The notes: generated by a model from the sequence alone, not told the origin. Shown: positions 23,572 to 32,944, counted from the stretch's first letter. The stretch is DNA of 43,534 bases from Blautia_A ammoniilytica (GCF_025566965.1 NZ_JAOQJL010000035.1:1-43534); one strand, 5' to 3'. A program made the numbers and translations.

Positions 23572-24963
23572 ATGTCAGGCCGTAAACAACGGACCAACCG
23601 GCCTCTTCTTATAACTGCTGTGATCCTTTGTCTGGTGTGTGGTATACTACTTACCCGTACCTCTCCAAGCTCTGGATCTATGGATGATAAAAAGCAGCCG
23701 GATATGTTCGTAGCAGAAAATACAGATACTATAACCCCACCAGCTCAGGATACGGTTTCCGGTGACACACCAGAGGTCACACAGCCCCCGGAAGTGCTGC
23801 CAACCGATACCCCAGTTCCTGAACCAACTACAGTTCCGGCTGATGATGCCAGCGCATCCCAGGTTTCTCCGGAAGCAGCTTCAGGAGTGTGGACATCCAG
23901 CGGGAGCAACTGGTACTTTATGGTGAATGGTGCTGCCCTGACCGGATGGCTTACAGACACAGATAACAAACGGTATTATTTCGATTCGAATGGCGTAATG
24001 CAGACCGGATGGCTGGATGATAATGGCAATCGCTATTACCTGAATGGAGACGGGGTGATGCAGACTGGCGATGTGATCGTTGACGGACAGCTTTGCCACT
24101 TTTCTTCAGATGGTGTGATGAATGGGAATCCGTCTCCTGTTTCAGATCAGACAGAATCGTCTCCTTTACTTTACTACATAAACCCTAATCCTGAGAAAGC
24201 AGATGCAAGCTCAGATGCCGCTCCTGCAGCAACAGGTGCAAACTCCGACCAGGTTTCAACGCCAGATGCTGCTACAGATACAGCTGCACCTGTAGCACAG
24301 AACAGCACAGATGTACAGACACTTCCTCAGGATACACCAGTTCCTACACCCACACCAGTTCCTGACAAAAAGATAGCTCTTACCTTTGACGATGGTCCCA
24401 GTGATTATACCGCCAGGCTTCTGGACTGTCTGGAAGCAAACAATGCTAAAGCCACTTTCTTCCTGGTTGGAAATATGATAGATTACTATTCTGAAGATGT
24501 TACACGTATGGAAGCCCTGGGATGCGAACTGGGCAACCATTCTTATGATCACACAGATCTGTCTACTCTTTCTGCTGAAGAAGTATCCAATGAGATTGGA
24601 CAGACAGATCAGCTGCTGAACAATCTGGTGGGGCATGGAGCCACTGTTGTACGTCCCCCTTACGGAAATGTTAATGATACAGTAACTTCTGTGATTGCAA
24701 CTCCTATGATCTTGTGGACCGTTGATCCAGAAGACTGGGATGAAGGAGAAGATGTTGACCGTCTGGTAAACGCAGTTCTTGATAATATTACAGATGGCTC
24801 TATCGTACTGATGCATGATATTTTCAGTTCCTCTGTGGATGCAGCAGAGATTCTGATACCAAGATTGATCCAGGACGGTTATGAACTGGTTACAGTCCAT
24901 CAATTAGCCGAAAGCAAAGGGATCACTCTTCAGGGCGGAGTGCTTTACAATTCGCTAACATAA
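23572..24963 (+). CDS. Polysaccharide deacetylase with cell-wall-binding repeats
   Basis: An N-terminal signal anchor (about 12-30) is followed by a Pro/Thr-rich spacer, then three choline-/glucan-binding-type repeats (about 107-183; motifs WYFMVNGAALTGW, RYYFDSNGVMQTGW, RYYLNGDGVMQTG), a second low-complexity spacer, and a NodB-homology deacetylase domain (about 265-450). The metal- and acid-base motifs are present: TFDDGPS, NHSYDH, RPPYG, WTVDPEDW and LMHDI. It likely deacetylates peptidoglycan or another wall glycan on the outer face. GGAGG lies 8 nt before the ATG (23572), with AAAGGAGG intact. Monocistronic. Confidence 0.93.
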   Translation: MSGRKQRTNRPLLITAVILCLVCGILLTRTSPSSGSMDDKKQPDMFVAENTDTITPPAQDTVSGDTPEVTQPPEVLPTDTPVPEPTTVPADDASASQVSPEAASGVWTSSGSNWYFMVNGAALTGWLTDTDNKRYYFDSNGVMQTGWLDDNGNRYYLNGDGVMQTGDVIVDGQLCHFSSDGVMNGNPSPVSDQTESSPLLYYINPNPEKADASSDAAPAATGANSDQVSTPDAATDTAAPVAQNSTDVQTLPQDTPVPTPTPVPDKKIALTFDDGPSDYTARLLDCLEANNAKATFFLVGNMIDYYSEDVTRMEALGCELGNHSYDHTDLSTLSAEEVSNEIGQTDQLLNNLVGHGATVVRPPYGNVNDTVTSVIATPMILWTVDPEDWDEGEDVDRLVNAVLDNITDGSIVLMHDIFSSSVDAAEILIPRLIQDGYELVTVHQLAESKGITLQGGVLYNSLT

Positions 24964-24965
24964 TT

Positions 24966-25025
24966 CTAGTACAGTGAATATTAAGTAACCACCATATTGA
25001 CTGGCCTTAATTCTCACTGTACTAG
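24966..25025. repeat. 60-bp inverted-repeat element
   Basis: The 19-bp arms (24966-24984 and 25007-25025) pair except at two central positions; the outer 12 bp, CTAGTACAGTGA/TCACTGTACTAG, are perfect. The 22-nt loop is not structured. It begins 2 bp after the deacetylase stop. It is separate from the terminator that follows and lacks a T-run, so it may be a small mobile or processing element. Confidence 0.6.
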
Positions 25026-25029
25026 TTCA

Positions 25030-25068
25030 AAAAAACAGCTGCAGATCTGATCTGCAGCTGTTTTTTTT
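25030..25068. terminator. Strong bidirectional terminator
   Basis: CAGCTGCAGATC (25036-25047) pairs with GATCTGCAGCTG (25049-25060), flanked by an A-run and an eight-T run, so it can stop the convergent deacetylase and SH3-protein transcripts. Confidence 0.9.
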
Positions 25069-25073
25069 ACCCT

Positions 25074-25997
25074 TTATTCAGTTTTTTCTTCCAGAAGTCC
25101 ACTGTAAATATATGCAGTCTGACCTTCATACTCCACCTGGATCCAATCTCCTTCAGAACCAAGCTTCTGAACTTCCTCACCAGCAGAAAGACCACCAATA
25201 ATATCTGCATCACTGCTGGCAGCAGCACGCACATTACAGTCTTCTGTCACTACCAGTGTAGTTCCATCAGATACAATAGATGAATCACTGGTATCCTGGC
25301 CAAGGCCATCCAGAAAAGCTGTCAATGCAGGATCACCTGCCTGCGCATCCTCAAGCTGCTTGCGGATATCAGAGTAAAGTGTCTTTACATCCTCATCTGC
25401 TTCCAGCCCATCAGTATAGGCAGAAATCTCTGTATCCTCTACTGCTGATGCATCGATCTTCCACTGGCCTTCGCTGTCCTTATATACATAAAACTGACTC
25501 AATGCCGGTACTTTCGTATCAATGTCCTTGCAAATATAGTAAAAACTTGCATAGACCACATATGAGTCATCCTTCAGCCCCTTTTTCACATAAACATCCC
25601 GCACTTCATACCCTTCAATATAGTCCTTTGCGTTAGTGATCTTTGATTCATCGGACGGTGCAAGATTGTCTACATACGTTTTAAGCGTTGCAATATCTTT
25701 GTCCCCCAGAGCCTTGTAATAGCCCGTAATTAATGCAGTAATCTCTGCATTGCCTTTTTCCATGGGATTGGCGTCTTTCTTCCCGTCAGTCTCCCCATCT
25801 TTTGCCGGAGAAGAAGGAACATTTCCCTGGTTATCCTGCGATGCTGTCTGCTGATCTCCCTGCCCCTGATCGGTACCCTTCTTACCTTTAACACAGGCAT
25901 GGATTCCAAAAGCCAAAGCACCAACGATTAACAAAATCGCTCCGCCTAACATAAAATAGCGAAGGTTATCTGATAACCATTCTCTAAAATTGTCCAA
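25074..25997 (-). CDS. Membrane-anchored protein with C-terminal bacterial SH3 domain
   Basis: From a TTG at 25997 the product is 307 aa: a short cytoplasmic start, one transmembrane helix (about 16-34), a Gln/Asp/Lys-rich spacer, a cystatin/NTF2-like globular region (about 80-190; EITALITGYYKALGDKDIATL), and an SH3b domain at the end (NVRAAASSDADIIGGLSAGEEV..WIQVEYEGQTAYIYSGLL). It probably sits outside the cell bound to the wall; the function is unknown. AAGGAGG is 8 nt before this TTG. The open frame continues upstream to 26054, but that part overlaps the tRNA gene and its hairpin. Confidence 0.8.
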   Translation of the reverse strand: MDNFREWLSDNLRYFMLGGAILLIVGALAFGIHACVKGKKGTDQGQGDQQTASQDNQGNVPSSPAKDGETDGKKDANPMEKGNAEITALITGYYKALGDKDIATLKTYVDNLAPSDESKITNAKDYIEGYEVRDVYVKKGLKDDSYVVYASFYYICKDIDTKVPALSQFYVYKDSEGQWKIDASAVEDTEISAYTDGLEADEDVKTLYSDIRKQLEDAQAGDPALTAFLDGLGQDTSDSSIVSDGTTLVVTEDCNVRAAASSDADIIGGLSAGEEVQKLGSEGDWIQVEYEGQTAYIYSGLLEEKTE

Positions 25998-26027
25998 GTT
26001 CTTGTCCTCCTTATAAAACAACGCACC

Positions 26028-26045
26028 GGAACGCTGGGTCGTTCC
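26028..26045 (-). terminator. Hairpin after tRNA-Arg
   Basis: GGAACG-N6-CGTTCC (26028-26033 with 26040-26045) follows the tRNA 3' end by six bases; the minus strand then reads GGTGCGTTGTTTTA. It is a weak terminator or processing signal, so some transcription may continue into the SH3 gene. Confidence 0.5.
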
Positions 26046-26051
26046 AGGCAG

Positions 26052-26123
26052 CACACCTGAAGGGAATCGAACCCCCGCACATGGTACCGGAAACCACTGC
26101 TCTATCCACTGAGCTACAGGTGC
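26052..26123 (-). tRNA. tRNA-Arg (anticodon CCG)
   Basis: The minus strand folds as a full cloverleaf: acceptor GCACCTG/CAGGTGT, D arm GCTC..GAGC, anticodon stem GTGGT/ACCAT with loop TTCCGGT (anticodon CCG, reading CGG arginine codons), 4-nt variable loop, and T arm with GGTTCGATTCC. The discriminator is G and the CCA end is not encoded. Length 72 nt. It ends 54 bp before the start of the SH3 gene. Confidence 0.93.
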
Positions 26124-26317
26124 TTAAACTTACTGTTGAATTATCAAAGTACACTACTTCAACTTTAAAAAAGTATATCACAATCTGCATCAGATGTAAA
26201 GTTTTTTCTTTTGGTTGAAAATTCATGTCTAATGCGGACAATTCAATGATATCAGGATACCAAAACCATGCATCCACCTAAGTGGTTGTACAGTCCTGGC
26301 ATCCTTACATAGAATCA

Positions 26318-27934
26318 TTATTCCTTTTCCAGATCGCAAAAACGGGTTTTCACCACTGTCAGTACTCCCATCATCAGCACCACACCGATCACCAGGCATA
26401 GCGGGCTCTGGATAAAGCCAGCAAATATATAAGTGATAAAGGATACCACTGCTGCCACCACAGCATAAGGAAGCTGTGTAGACACATGGCTTACATGGTC
26501 ACACTGTGCACCTGCCGATGCCATAATAGTGGTATCAGAAATAGGCGAACAATGATCTCCACATACAGCTCCGGCCATACATGCGGAAATAGAAATGATC
26601 ATCAGATCTCCGGGTGTGTTTTCAAACACATGTACAACAATAGGAATCAGGATGCCAAAGGTTCCCCAGGAAGTTCCTGTTGCAAAAGCCAGGAAGCAGG
26701 CAACCAGGAAAATAATGGCAGGCAGCATGTTTACAAGACCGGAAGCAGAAGATTTTACCATTTCAGCTACGAATTCATCTGCTCCAAGACTGTCTGTCAT
26801 GCTCTTTAAGGTCCATGCAAAGGTAAGGATCAGGATTGCAGGAACCATGGATTTAAAGCCATCCGGAATACATGCCATACAATCTCTGAAGGATAATACC
26901 TTCCGCACCAGGTACAAAAGCACAGTGATCACCAGACCAAAAAAGCTTCCAAGTACAAGTCCCACAGATGCATCACTTTGGGAAAAAGCAGTTACAAAAT
27001 CGGTGCCGTCAAAAAAGCCGCCGGTATAGATCATTCCGATCACACAACAGATTACAAGGGAAATGATGGGGATCAGAAGATCCATTACTTTCCCCCGGGG
27101 ATTCACCTTTCCATCTTCTTCAGCACCTGCATAGGGCCTTGCAGCTGTAGTAAACAAGTCGCCTTTTAATGCATTAGATTCATGAATGCCCATAGCACCA
27201 AATTCTACTCTCATTAAAACCATGGATACCATCATTACAATAGTAAGGAGTGCATAATAATTATATGGAATGGCACGTACAAATACAGACATTCCGTCTT
27301 CTCCCGGGACAAACCCACTAACAGCTGCTGCCCATGAAGAAATAGGGGCAATGATACAAACCGGAGCTGCTGTAGCATCGATCAGATATGCCAGTTTTGC
27401 CCTTGAAACATTGTGCTGATCTGTGATGGGACGCATAACGCTTCCCACTGTAAGACAGTTAAAATAATCATCAATAAAGATCAGTACACCTAAAAGAATC
27501 GTTGCAAGCTCTGCTCCAACTCTGGTACGGATATGCTTTCCTGCCCAGCGTCCGAAAGCCGCAGAACCTCCTGCCCGGTTCATCAAACATACCATGGCAC
27601 CCAGAATTACAAGGAATACCAGAATACCCACATTGCTGCTTGAAGACAGAACACTGATCATTCCTTCAGAAAAAATATGATTGACTGTGCCCTCAAAATT
27701 ACCTCCTGAATAAAGGATTGCACCTACCAGGATCCCAAGGAACAAAGAGCTGTATACCTCTTTCGTGATCAATGCCAGAACAATTGCCACAACTGGAGGT
27801 ATCAGAGACCAGAATGTGGCATATACAGCCGGTTTTGCAGCTTCTTCTGCAGCCAGCACAGTTACCGGACAAACCATCACAAACCATGTGATCATTGCCA
27901 GAACTACGGATACTTTGTTACGATTGTGCTTCAT
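26318..27934 (-). CDS. nhaC: NhaC-family Na+/H+ (or amino/organic acid) antiporter
   Basis: This 538-aa protein has about twelve membrane segments. Family marks are the FIDDYFNCLTVGSVMRPITD segment (about 153-172), the later FATGTSWGTFG motif, and GDHCSPISDTT near 465. Members exchange Na+ for H+, though some swap malate/lactate or other solutes; the substrate cannot be read here. The first ~28 residues look like a cleavable signal (VCPVTVLAAEE), unusual for a transporter but seen in some family members. GGGAGGAAA lies 8 nt before the ATG. No partner gene is adjacent. Confidence 0.88.
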   Translation of the reverse strand: MKHNRNKVSVVLAMITWFVMVCPVTVLAAEEAAKPAVYATFWSLIPPVVAIVLALITKEVYSSLFLGILVGAILYSGGNFEGTVNHIFSEGMISVLSSSSNVGILVFLVILGAMVCLMNRAGGSAAFGRWAGKHIRTRVGAELATILLGVLIFIDDYFNCLTVGSVMRPITDQHNVSRAKLAYLIDATAAPVCIIAPISSWAAAVSGFVPGEDGMSVFVRAIPYNYYALLTIVMMVSMVLMRVEFGAMGIHESNALKGDLFTTAARPYAGAEEDGKVNPRGKVMDLLIPIISLVICCVIGMIYTGGFFDGTDFVTAFSQSDASVGLVLGSFFGLVITVLLYLVRKVLSFRDCMACIPDGFKSMVPAILILTFAWTLKSMTDSLGADEFVAEMVKSSASGLVNMLPAIIFLVACFLAFATGTSWGTFGILIPIVVHVFENTPGDLMIISISACMAGAVCGDHCSPISDTTIMASAGAQCDHVSHVSTQLPYAVVAAVVSFITYIFAGFIQSPLCLVIGVVLMMGVLTVVKTRFCDLEKE

Positions 27935-28017
27935 TATTGATTTCCTCCCTCATTTTGAACCCGGGCAATTCTGACAGATCATTAACAGGCTATGGTCTTT
28001 TGTGCCTTTAATTACGC

Positions 28018-28062
28018 AAAAATAGCCATGAACACTTCCCCGCTATGGGACACATTCATGGC
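28018..28062 (-). terminator. Terminator-like hairpin upstream of nhaC
   Basis: GCCATGAA (28025-28032) pairs with TTCATGGC (28055-28062), with an inner CCC/GGG pairing. The minus strand continues CTATTTTTGCG, a usable U-run, so it probably ends the leftward operon from 35500. Confidence 0.6.
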
Positions 28063-28072
28063 ATTTATTCTT

Positions 28073-28270
28073 TCACAGGATCCACACCTTTGATAGCGCT
28101 CCACAACAAGTGACAGTCTGCCGCATATTCTGCGTCAGCCCAGAACCTTCCTGTATGGCATAAGAAAGCTCTTCGGCGGTCTTCCCTTTCTCTTTGGCCA
28201 ATCTGCCATGGACTGGATATCTTCTCGTATCCGCAGCCAAAAATACTGATGAACCCCGCACCTCTATCAT
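28073..28270 (-). CDS. Doubtful 65-aa ORF, possibly a repeat relic
   Basis: The frame is open for 65 codons with an ATG but only a weak GGGAAA site. The sequence (MIEVRGSSVFLAADTRRYP... ending SKVWIL) has no domain I recognise. Together with the hairpin just downstream it has the look of a dispersed noncoding repeat, but this is inference. Listed so that it is not lost. Confidence 0.2.
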   Translation of the reverse strand: MIEVRGSSVFLAADTRRYPVHGRLAKEKGKTAEELSYAIQEGSGLTQNMRQTVTCCGALSKVWIL

Positions 28271-28335
28271 TATTTCCCGTATTCAGTTTCCTTTAATCAT
28301 GGTAGCAGTTTTCCCTAATAATTGCAACCTTTTTT

Positions 28336-29127
28336 TTATAGATGCTCTTGTTTGAAAACTCCGTACTGATTCACAGTGCCGATCAGACGATATCCTTTGC
28401 CCTCCAGATATTCCTGTTTCTCCTGAGGCGGAAGTGCAAAGACAAGGTAATTACATCCTAGCTTTCTTACCGCCTTCACCACTCTTTTCAGATCAGGATC
28501 AGGAGAAGAAAGCTCCTGATAAAGCCGCATGGATGAATAGTGCTTGGAACCTTTTCCTGCTCTGCTGTAAGGCATGTAAAAAGAAGGCTGGTACACTCGG
28601 ATATAAGCAGCCAGGTAATCATCTGCTGCCACGCATACCTCTTCCTCTTCCTCCTGCTGATCACTGATCAGATTACACACCTGAGTCACCTCATCTGGAA
28701 CCTTCTGGTAATTGTGTACCTGTACATAATTATCCTCACTCCATACAGATTTTCCTGATATGCCAATCACTCCTATCAAGAGAATCAGCACAAGCCCCTG
28801 CAGCTTATGCCCACCCTTTCTTGCCTTAAGGCCAGCCTGCTCTGCCAGGGCAGTACCGGTATACGCAAGAAGTACAGTAACAGGAAGAAGCCAAAGTACA
28901 CGCCAGTATACATCACTGCCAATACATTTCTGTATAATTCCCGCACTCAGGGGAAAGAAAAATAGCACAAGCAGGATCCCCGAATATGCAATAAGAAGTC
29001 TTGCCTCTTTTCTTTTTCTGAAAAAAAGCAAAAGCAACAATACCGCCAAAAGGATCAGATACTGATAATACCCGCTTCCCCAGAATAAAATCCAGGTATC
29101 CAGAATTCCTTTGATCATTTCTTTCAT
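28336..29127 (-). CDS. Membrane protein, apparent C-terminal half of a DUF6077-like protein
   Basis: From the ATG at 29127 the product has 263 aa: a hydrophobic N-terminal half with about three or four segments (YYQYLILLAVLLLLL; SDVYWRVLWLLPVTVLLAY) and a soluble C-terminal half (about 130-263). It looks like the C-terminal part of the larger DUF6077-like membrane protein whose N-terminal part is the gene just upstream. AGGAGG overlaps the upstream gene's TAG stop and is 6 nt before this ATG, so the two are coupled. The function is unknown. Confidence 0.65.
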   Translation of the reverse strand: MKEMIKGILDTWILFWGSGYYQYLILLAVLLLLLFFRKRKEARLLIAYSGILLVLFFFPLSAGIIQKCIGSDVYWRVLWLLPVTVLLAYTGTALAEQAGLKARKGGHKLQGLVLILLIGVIGISGKSVWSEDNYVQVHNYQKVPDEVTQVCNLISDQQEEEEEVCVAADDYLAAYIRVYQPSFYMPYSRAGKGSKHYSSMRLYQELSSPDPDLKRVVKAVRKLGCNYLVFALPPQEKQEYLEGKGYRLIGTVNQYGVFKQEHL

Positions 29128-29137
29128 AAGCCACCTC

Positions 29138-30181
29138 CTACTGTATGAAAAAGTAAATACAACCAAGTGCCACCGGTGGAAGGCAGCAGATCACTCCATA
29201 CAAAAGCCTTCTCAGATCCCGCTGTTTGTACAGGCTGATCAAAAGAAAGATCCCGGTAAGGACAGGCGCCAGTATGATCCCCATAGAAGATAAAAGACAA
29301 CAGGCCAGTTCTGTTAAAAACAGACTGATCCATGGATATTCTCCTTTTTTATCCACCAAAAATTCCATACATAAGAAAAAAAGAAAAGGGAGAAAAACAC
29401 CAGTAAGTAAGGCTTTTCCCTGCCAGATACGAACCATCTGGAAATTGCCGCTGCTATATACAGAATAGCCGGAAAACCAGATTACGACAGCAGAAAGAAG
29501 CATAAAGATCCATCTGCTTTTCTCATTATCCTGAAACCATTTTTTTCCATAGCCCCAAAGTACAGCATAGCCTGTCAGCAAAAAGACCGGTGGAAACACA
29601 GTATGGGCCATAATTGCCGGATGGAGTTCCCCGCACAGCTGACTGACAACAGCCAGAAATACAGGAAACGGAGACAAAATGTACCTGCTTGGAATCTTTG
29701 TATAAGCATAGCCTGTATATGGACTGATAGAAAAAATAGTATCCGTATGAATATCTGTTACTGCTGTTCCCACATAAAAGGAATCATCTGCATCCATATG
29801 TGCATAGCGCACTACCACATACATCTGCAACAGAATCAAAGCCAATGCCAGGATCATAGGAATAGAAAGACGGATTTTCCCTTTTTTCAGCCTTCCCATA
29901 TATGCATCTATTGCATCCTTTTTCAGCAGACACCACATCCCCCACCATACCATTATGATCCCCAGGCTTCCATAGCATACGGTCAGGATATGAAGAGGCA
30001 GCCCAAGCCAGATCATCAACAGGGTAAGAACCTCCATAACTGCAAATAAAAAAGCATAGCCTGTGAGAAAACAGTTTCTCACAGAATAAATCTCTTTTTT
30101 CTGAAAAAACGGTGCTCCTGCTGCAGCAGGCACCACCAGAAGCCAGAAAGCGGCCAGTATCATTTTGATCATAAGACCCAT
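29138..30181 (-). CDS. DUF6077-like membrane protein, N-terminal part
   Basis: From the ATG at 30181 the product has 347 aa with about eight hydrophobic segments. Outside-loop residues HMDADDSFYVGTAVTDIHTDT and PSRYILSPFPVFLAVVSQLCGEL..IMAHTVFPP are the kind of signature seen in DUF6077 and related glycosyltransferase-like membrane proteins (from memory, not searched). AGGAGG is 7 nt before the ATG, and only one base separates this ATG from the stop of the molybdenum subunit. It ends where the next gene begins in another frame. The function is unknown. Confidence 0.7.
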   Translation of the reverse strand: MGLMIKMILAAFWLLVVPAAAGAPFFQKKEIYSVRNCFLTGYAFLFAVMEVLTLLMIWLGLPLHILTVCYGSLGIIMVWWGMWCLLKKDAIDAYMGRLKKGKIRLSIPMILALALILLQMYVVVRYAHMDADDSFYVGTAVTDIHTDTIFSISPYTGYAYTKIPSRYILSPFPVFLAVVSQLCGELHPAIMAHTVFPPVFLLTGYAVLWGYGKKWFQDNEKSRWIFMLLSAVVIWFSGYSVYSSGNFQMVRIWQGKALLTGVFLPFLFFLCMEFLVDKKGEYPWISLFLTELACCLLSSMGIILAPVLTGIFLLISLYKQRDLRRLLYGVICCLPPVALGCIYFFIQ

Positions 30182-30182
30182 C

Positions 30183-32471
30183 TTATACCTCCTGCCTTCC
30201 TTTGGCGATTCCCATTGCAATCTTTTCAGGTGTTATCGGCAGTTCCCGGATCCGGACTCCCACTGCATTGTAAACTGCATCTGCAATGGCCGGGCAAGGG
30301 GTATCGATCACCAGTTCCCCAATGGATTTGGCCCCAAATGGACCGCTTTGTTCATAGCTGCTTTCAAATTCCACACGGATCTGTCCCACATCCATTCTGG
30401 ATGGAATCTTGTACTGCATAAAGGAATTATTCCGGATCCTGCCGGTATCCGTATACTGTACCTCCTCTGTAAGAGCCATACCGATTCCCTGTACGATCCC
30501 GCCTTCTGTCTGTACTCTGGCAAGATTGGGATTTACCGGTGTCCCGCAATCTACCACAGCCACATAATCCGTCACTTCCACTGATCCGGTCTCAGGATCT
30601 ATCTCCACTTCAGCCAAGCCTGCCATATAAGGCGGCGGGGAGATCATGGAGGAAAATGAGGCAGTTGCCTGCAGCTCCTGAACATTTCCACAGGTGGCCT
30701 GTACAGCGATCTCCGTAAGTGATACCTGCCTTCCCTGGCCGGTTACACAAACACCATCAAACGTGGTATCTTCCACAGGAAGTTCCAACATTCCAGCGCC
30801 AAATGCCTGGATCTTTTCCCGCAGCATACTGCAGGCTTTAAGCACTGCATTTCCGGTAGCATAGGTAGTGGCAGATGCGTAGGATCCGGAATCATAAGGT
30901 GAAATGTCTGTATCTACTGCTCCAACTACCACATTATCCAGCTCTGTATCCATACAGTCAGCTGTCATCTGGGACAAAATGGTATCACAGCCAGTACCCA
31001 TATCTGCACAGCCCAGGGACAAGGTATAAGAACCATCCTCATTCAGCTTTACAGTGGCGCCGCCCACATCCACACATGCAATGGAAGAGCCCTGGAGAGC
31101 CAGTGCCATACCTGCTCCTCTGATCTTTCCGTTTGGCATTACCCTGGAGGGATATCTTTCATCCCAGTGGAACATTTCTTTTGCTCTTTTCAGGCACCTG
31201 TCAAGGGAACAGCTGGTAGCGGTAGGGATGTTTCCATCATAGCCATGTAAAGGGCCGCCTTCTACAGGCATATTTTTCTCTCTAAGAACCACTGGATCCA
31301 TCCCCATCTGATGGGCCAATTCATTGATCGCAGATTCTACTGCAAAAATCCCCTGGGTAGCTCCGTAGCCTCTGTAAGCCCCGGAAGCCTGCACATTCGT
31401 ATAAACCACATCATAAGAAAAATGATAGGCCTGAAGATGACGATAAAGAGCCAGTGCCTTATGTCCGGTCAAACCTACTGTCGTAGGCCCGTGATCCCCG
31501 TAGGCTCCTGTATTGGAAAGCACCTTTATATCCAGTGCCTTTACAATCCCCTCCTGGTCTGCCCCTGCCTTTACCCGTACCTCCATTTCATGTCTGGGAG
31601 AGGCACAAATCAGGGACTCATATCTGGAATAAACGATTTTGGAAGGGCGTCCTGTGATCCAGGTGACCAATGCAGGATATACTTCGCATACTGCCGTCTG
31701 CTTTGCACCAAAACCGCCTCCGATCCTTGGCTTGATCACCCTTACCTTTGAGGATGGGATCCCCAGTGCCCTTCCAACGATCCTTCGTACATGAAAGGGG
31801 ATCTGTGTGGAAGTCAATACATTCAGTCTTCCATAGCAATCCATATAGCAACAGGTACGGAAGGTTTCCATCATACACTGCTGATTAGCTTTCGTATGGT
31901 ACGTCTCATCTACCACATAGGCACAGTCGGCAAAAACAGCATCCACATCCCCACTTATCTCATCTCCGGATGCAGCCAGGTTCCTTTTATTATCTGCACC
32001 TACCGGGACTTTGGCTTCCCAGTCCTCTTCCGGATGTACAAGAACCGGGTTATCCTTTGCCTGATGCATGTCCAGTACAGCCTTTTCAACCTGATAGCTT
32101 ACCTTGATCTTTGCCAGAGCCTGATCCACGGCAGCTTCTGTTTCTCCGGCTACAATCGCCACCGGATCCCCAGCAAACCTTAAATGTACATCCAGGATCT
32201 TGCGGTCATAAGGGCTAAACTCCGGATAGGTCTGCCCTGCAACAGTAAAACGCTGATCCGGCACATCCTGATATGTAAGCACACAGACAATGCCCTCTAC
32301 CTTTTTGGCTGCTTCAGTACGGATCTCACGAACCCAGGCATTTGGGTGGGGACTTCTTAAAAGCTTTACCACAAGACAGTCTTTCGGTGCAAGATCATCA
32401 GTATATACAGGTTTTCCTGTCACAAGGGCCATGGCATCCTTTTTAGAAACCGGATGATTTACATATTTCAT
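30183..32471 (-). CDS. Xanthine dehydrogenase-type molybdenum-binding subunit
   Basis: This 762-aa protein is the large subunit of a molybdenum hydroxylase (xanthine/hypoxanthine, purine or aldehyde type). It has the aldehyde oxidase/xanthine dehydrogenase a/b hammerhead domain (about 18-125) and the molybdopterin-binding domain: IGGGFGAKQ, GAYRGYGATQG, and the probable active-site Glu in AKSIGELVID near 730. Substrate-specific residues cannot be read, so xanthine as substrate is only a default. AAGGAG is 10 nt before the ATG, and the start overlaps the stop of the Fe-S subunit by 4 bp (ATGA type). No molybdenum-cofactor genes are in the window. Confidence 0.93.
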   Translation of the reverse strand: MKYVNHPVSKKDAMALVTGKPVYTDDLAPKDCLVVKLLRSPHPNAWVREIRTEAAKKVEGIVCVLTYQDVPDQRFTVAGQTYPEFSPYDRKILDVHLRFAGDPVAIVAGETEAAVDQALAKIKVSYQVEKAVLDMHQAKDNPVLVHPEEDWEAKVPVGADNKRNLAASGDEISGDVDAVFADCAYVVDETYHTKANQQCMMETFRTCCYMDCYGRLNVLTSTQIPFHVRRIVGRALGIPSSKVRVIKPRIGGGFGAKQTAVCEVYPALVTWITGRPSKIVYSRYESLICASPRHEMEVRVKAGADQEGIVKALDIKVLSNTGAYGDHGPTTVGLTGHKALALYRHLQAYHFSYDVVYTNVQASGAYRGYGATQGIFAVESAINELAHQMGMDPVVLREKNMPVEGGPLHGYDGNIPTATSCSLDRCLKRAKEMFHWDERYPSRVMPNGKIRGAGMALALQGSSIACVDVGGATVKLNEDGSYTLSLGCADMGTGCDTILSQMTADCMDTELDNVVVGAVDTDISPYDSGSYASATTYATGNAVLKACSMLREKIQAFGAGMLELPVEDTTFDGVCVTGQGRQVSLTEIAVQATCGNVQELQATASFSSMISPPPYMAGLAEVEIDPETGSVEVTDYVAVVDCGTPVNPNLARVQTEGGIVQGIGMALTEEVQYTDTGRIRNNSFMQYKIPSRMDVGQIRVEFESSYEQSGPFGAKSIGELVIDTPCPAIADAVYNAVGVRIRELPITPEKIAMGIAKGRQEV

Positions 32472-32944
32472 TCCCTGTATTCTCCTTTCCTGTCCTGTTT
32501 ATATCTAAGGTATTTCAGAATACTTCTGGTCTGTCCCACAAAGCCGGAGCAGCGGCACAGATTGCCCGCCAAATATTCCCGGATCTGTTCTTCATCCGGA
32601 TCCTGCAGCTCTTTTAACATTGCAAAAACATTCATAATAAACCCTGGATTACAAAAGCCGCACTGCTCTGCCCCCTCTCCTGCAAGAAAGGCGCCAAACT
32701 CCTGAGCTTCTTTTTCCATGCCTTCCAGGGTAACAACCTTTTTCCCCTGTACTCGAAGAGCAAGCATGGAACAGGAAAGTACCGGACGTCCCTCCAGGAG
32801 CACGGTACAAAGACCACAGTTTGCTGTCTCACATCCCCGTTTTACACTAAAACATCCCATCTGGCGCAGCAGATCCAGTAAAAGAGTATCCGGCTGCACT
32901 TCAGCTTCCCTGTGAACATTGTTAAGCCAAAAATCCATTTTCAT
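32468..32944 (-). CDS. Xanthine dehydrogenase-type [2Fe-2S] subunit
   Basis: This 158-aa electron-transfer subunit has both clusters of the family: the plant-ferredoxin-type site with Cys38, Cys43, Cys46 and Cys58, and the helical-bundle site with Cys95, Cys98 (CGFC), Cys130 and Cys132 (CRC). It passes electrons from the molybdenum centre to the FAD subunit. Its start overlaps the FAD subunit's end by 23 bp and its stop overlaps the large subunit's start, so the three are translationally coupled. Confidence 0.95.
   Translation of the reverse strand: MKMDFWLNNVHREAEVQPDTLLLDLLRQMGCFSVKRGCETANCGLCTVLLEGRPVLSCSMLALRVQGKKVVTLEGMEKEAQEFGAFLAGEGAEQCGFCNPGFIMNVFAMLKELQDPDEEQIREYLAGNLCRCSGFVGQTRSILKYLRYKQDRKGEYRE

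Larger units (their letters stand above)
27935..28335. other. Intergenic region without a convincing gene
   Basis: About 400 bp separate nhaC from the membrane-protein gene. It holds the terminator-like hairpin (28018-28062), a doubtful 65-codon frame (28073-28270) and the nhaC leader. I find no clear -35/-10 pair for nhaC. Confidence 0.5.

Noticed and set aside
25998..26054. N-terminal extension of the SH3 protein
   Set aside because: It runs into the tRNA-Arg gene and its hairpin; a TTG at 25997 has a strong AAGGAGG site.
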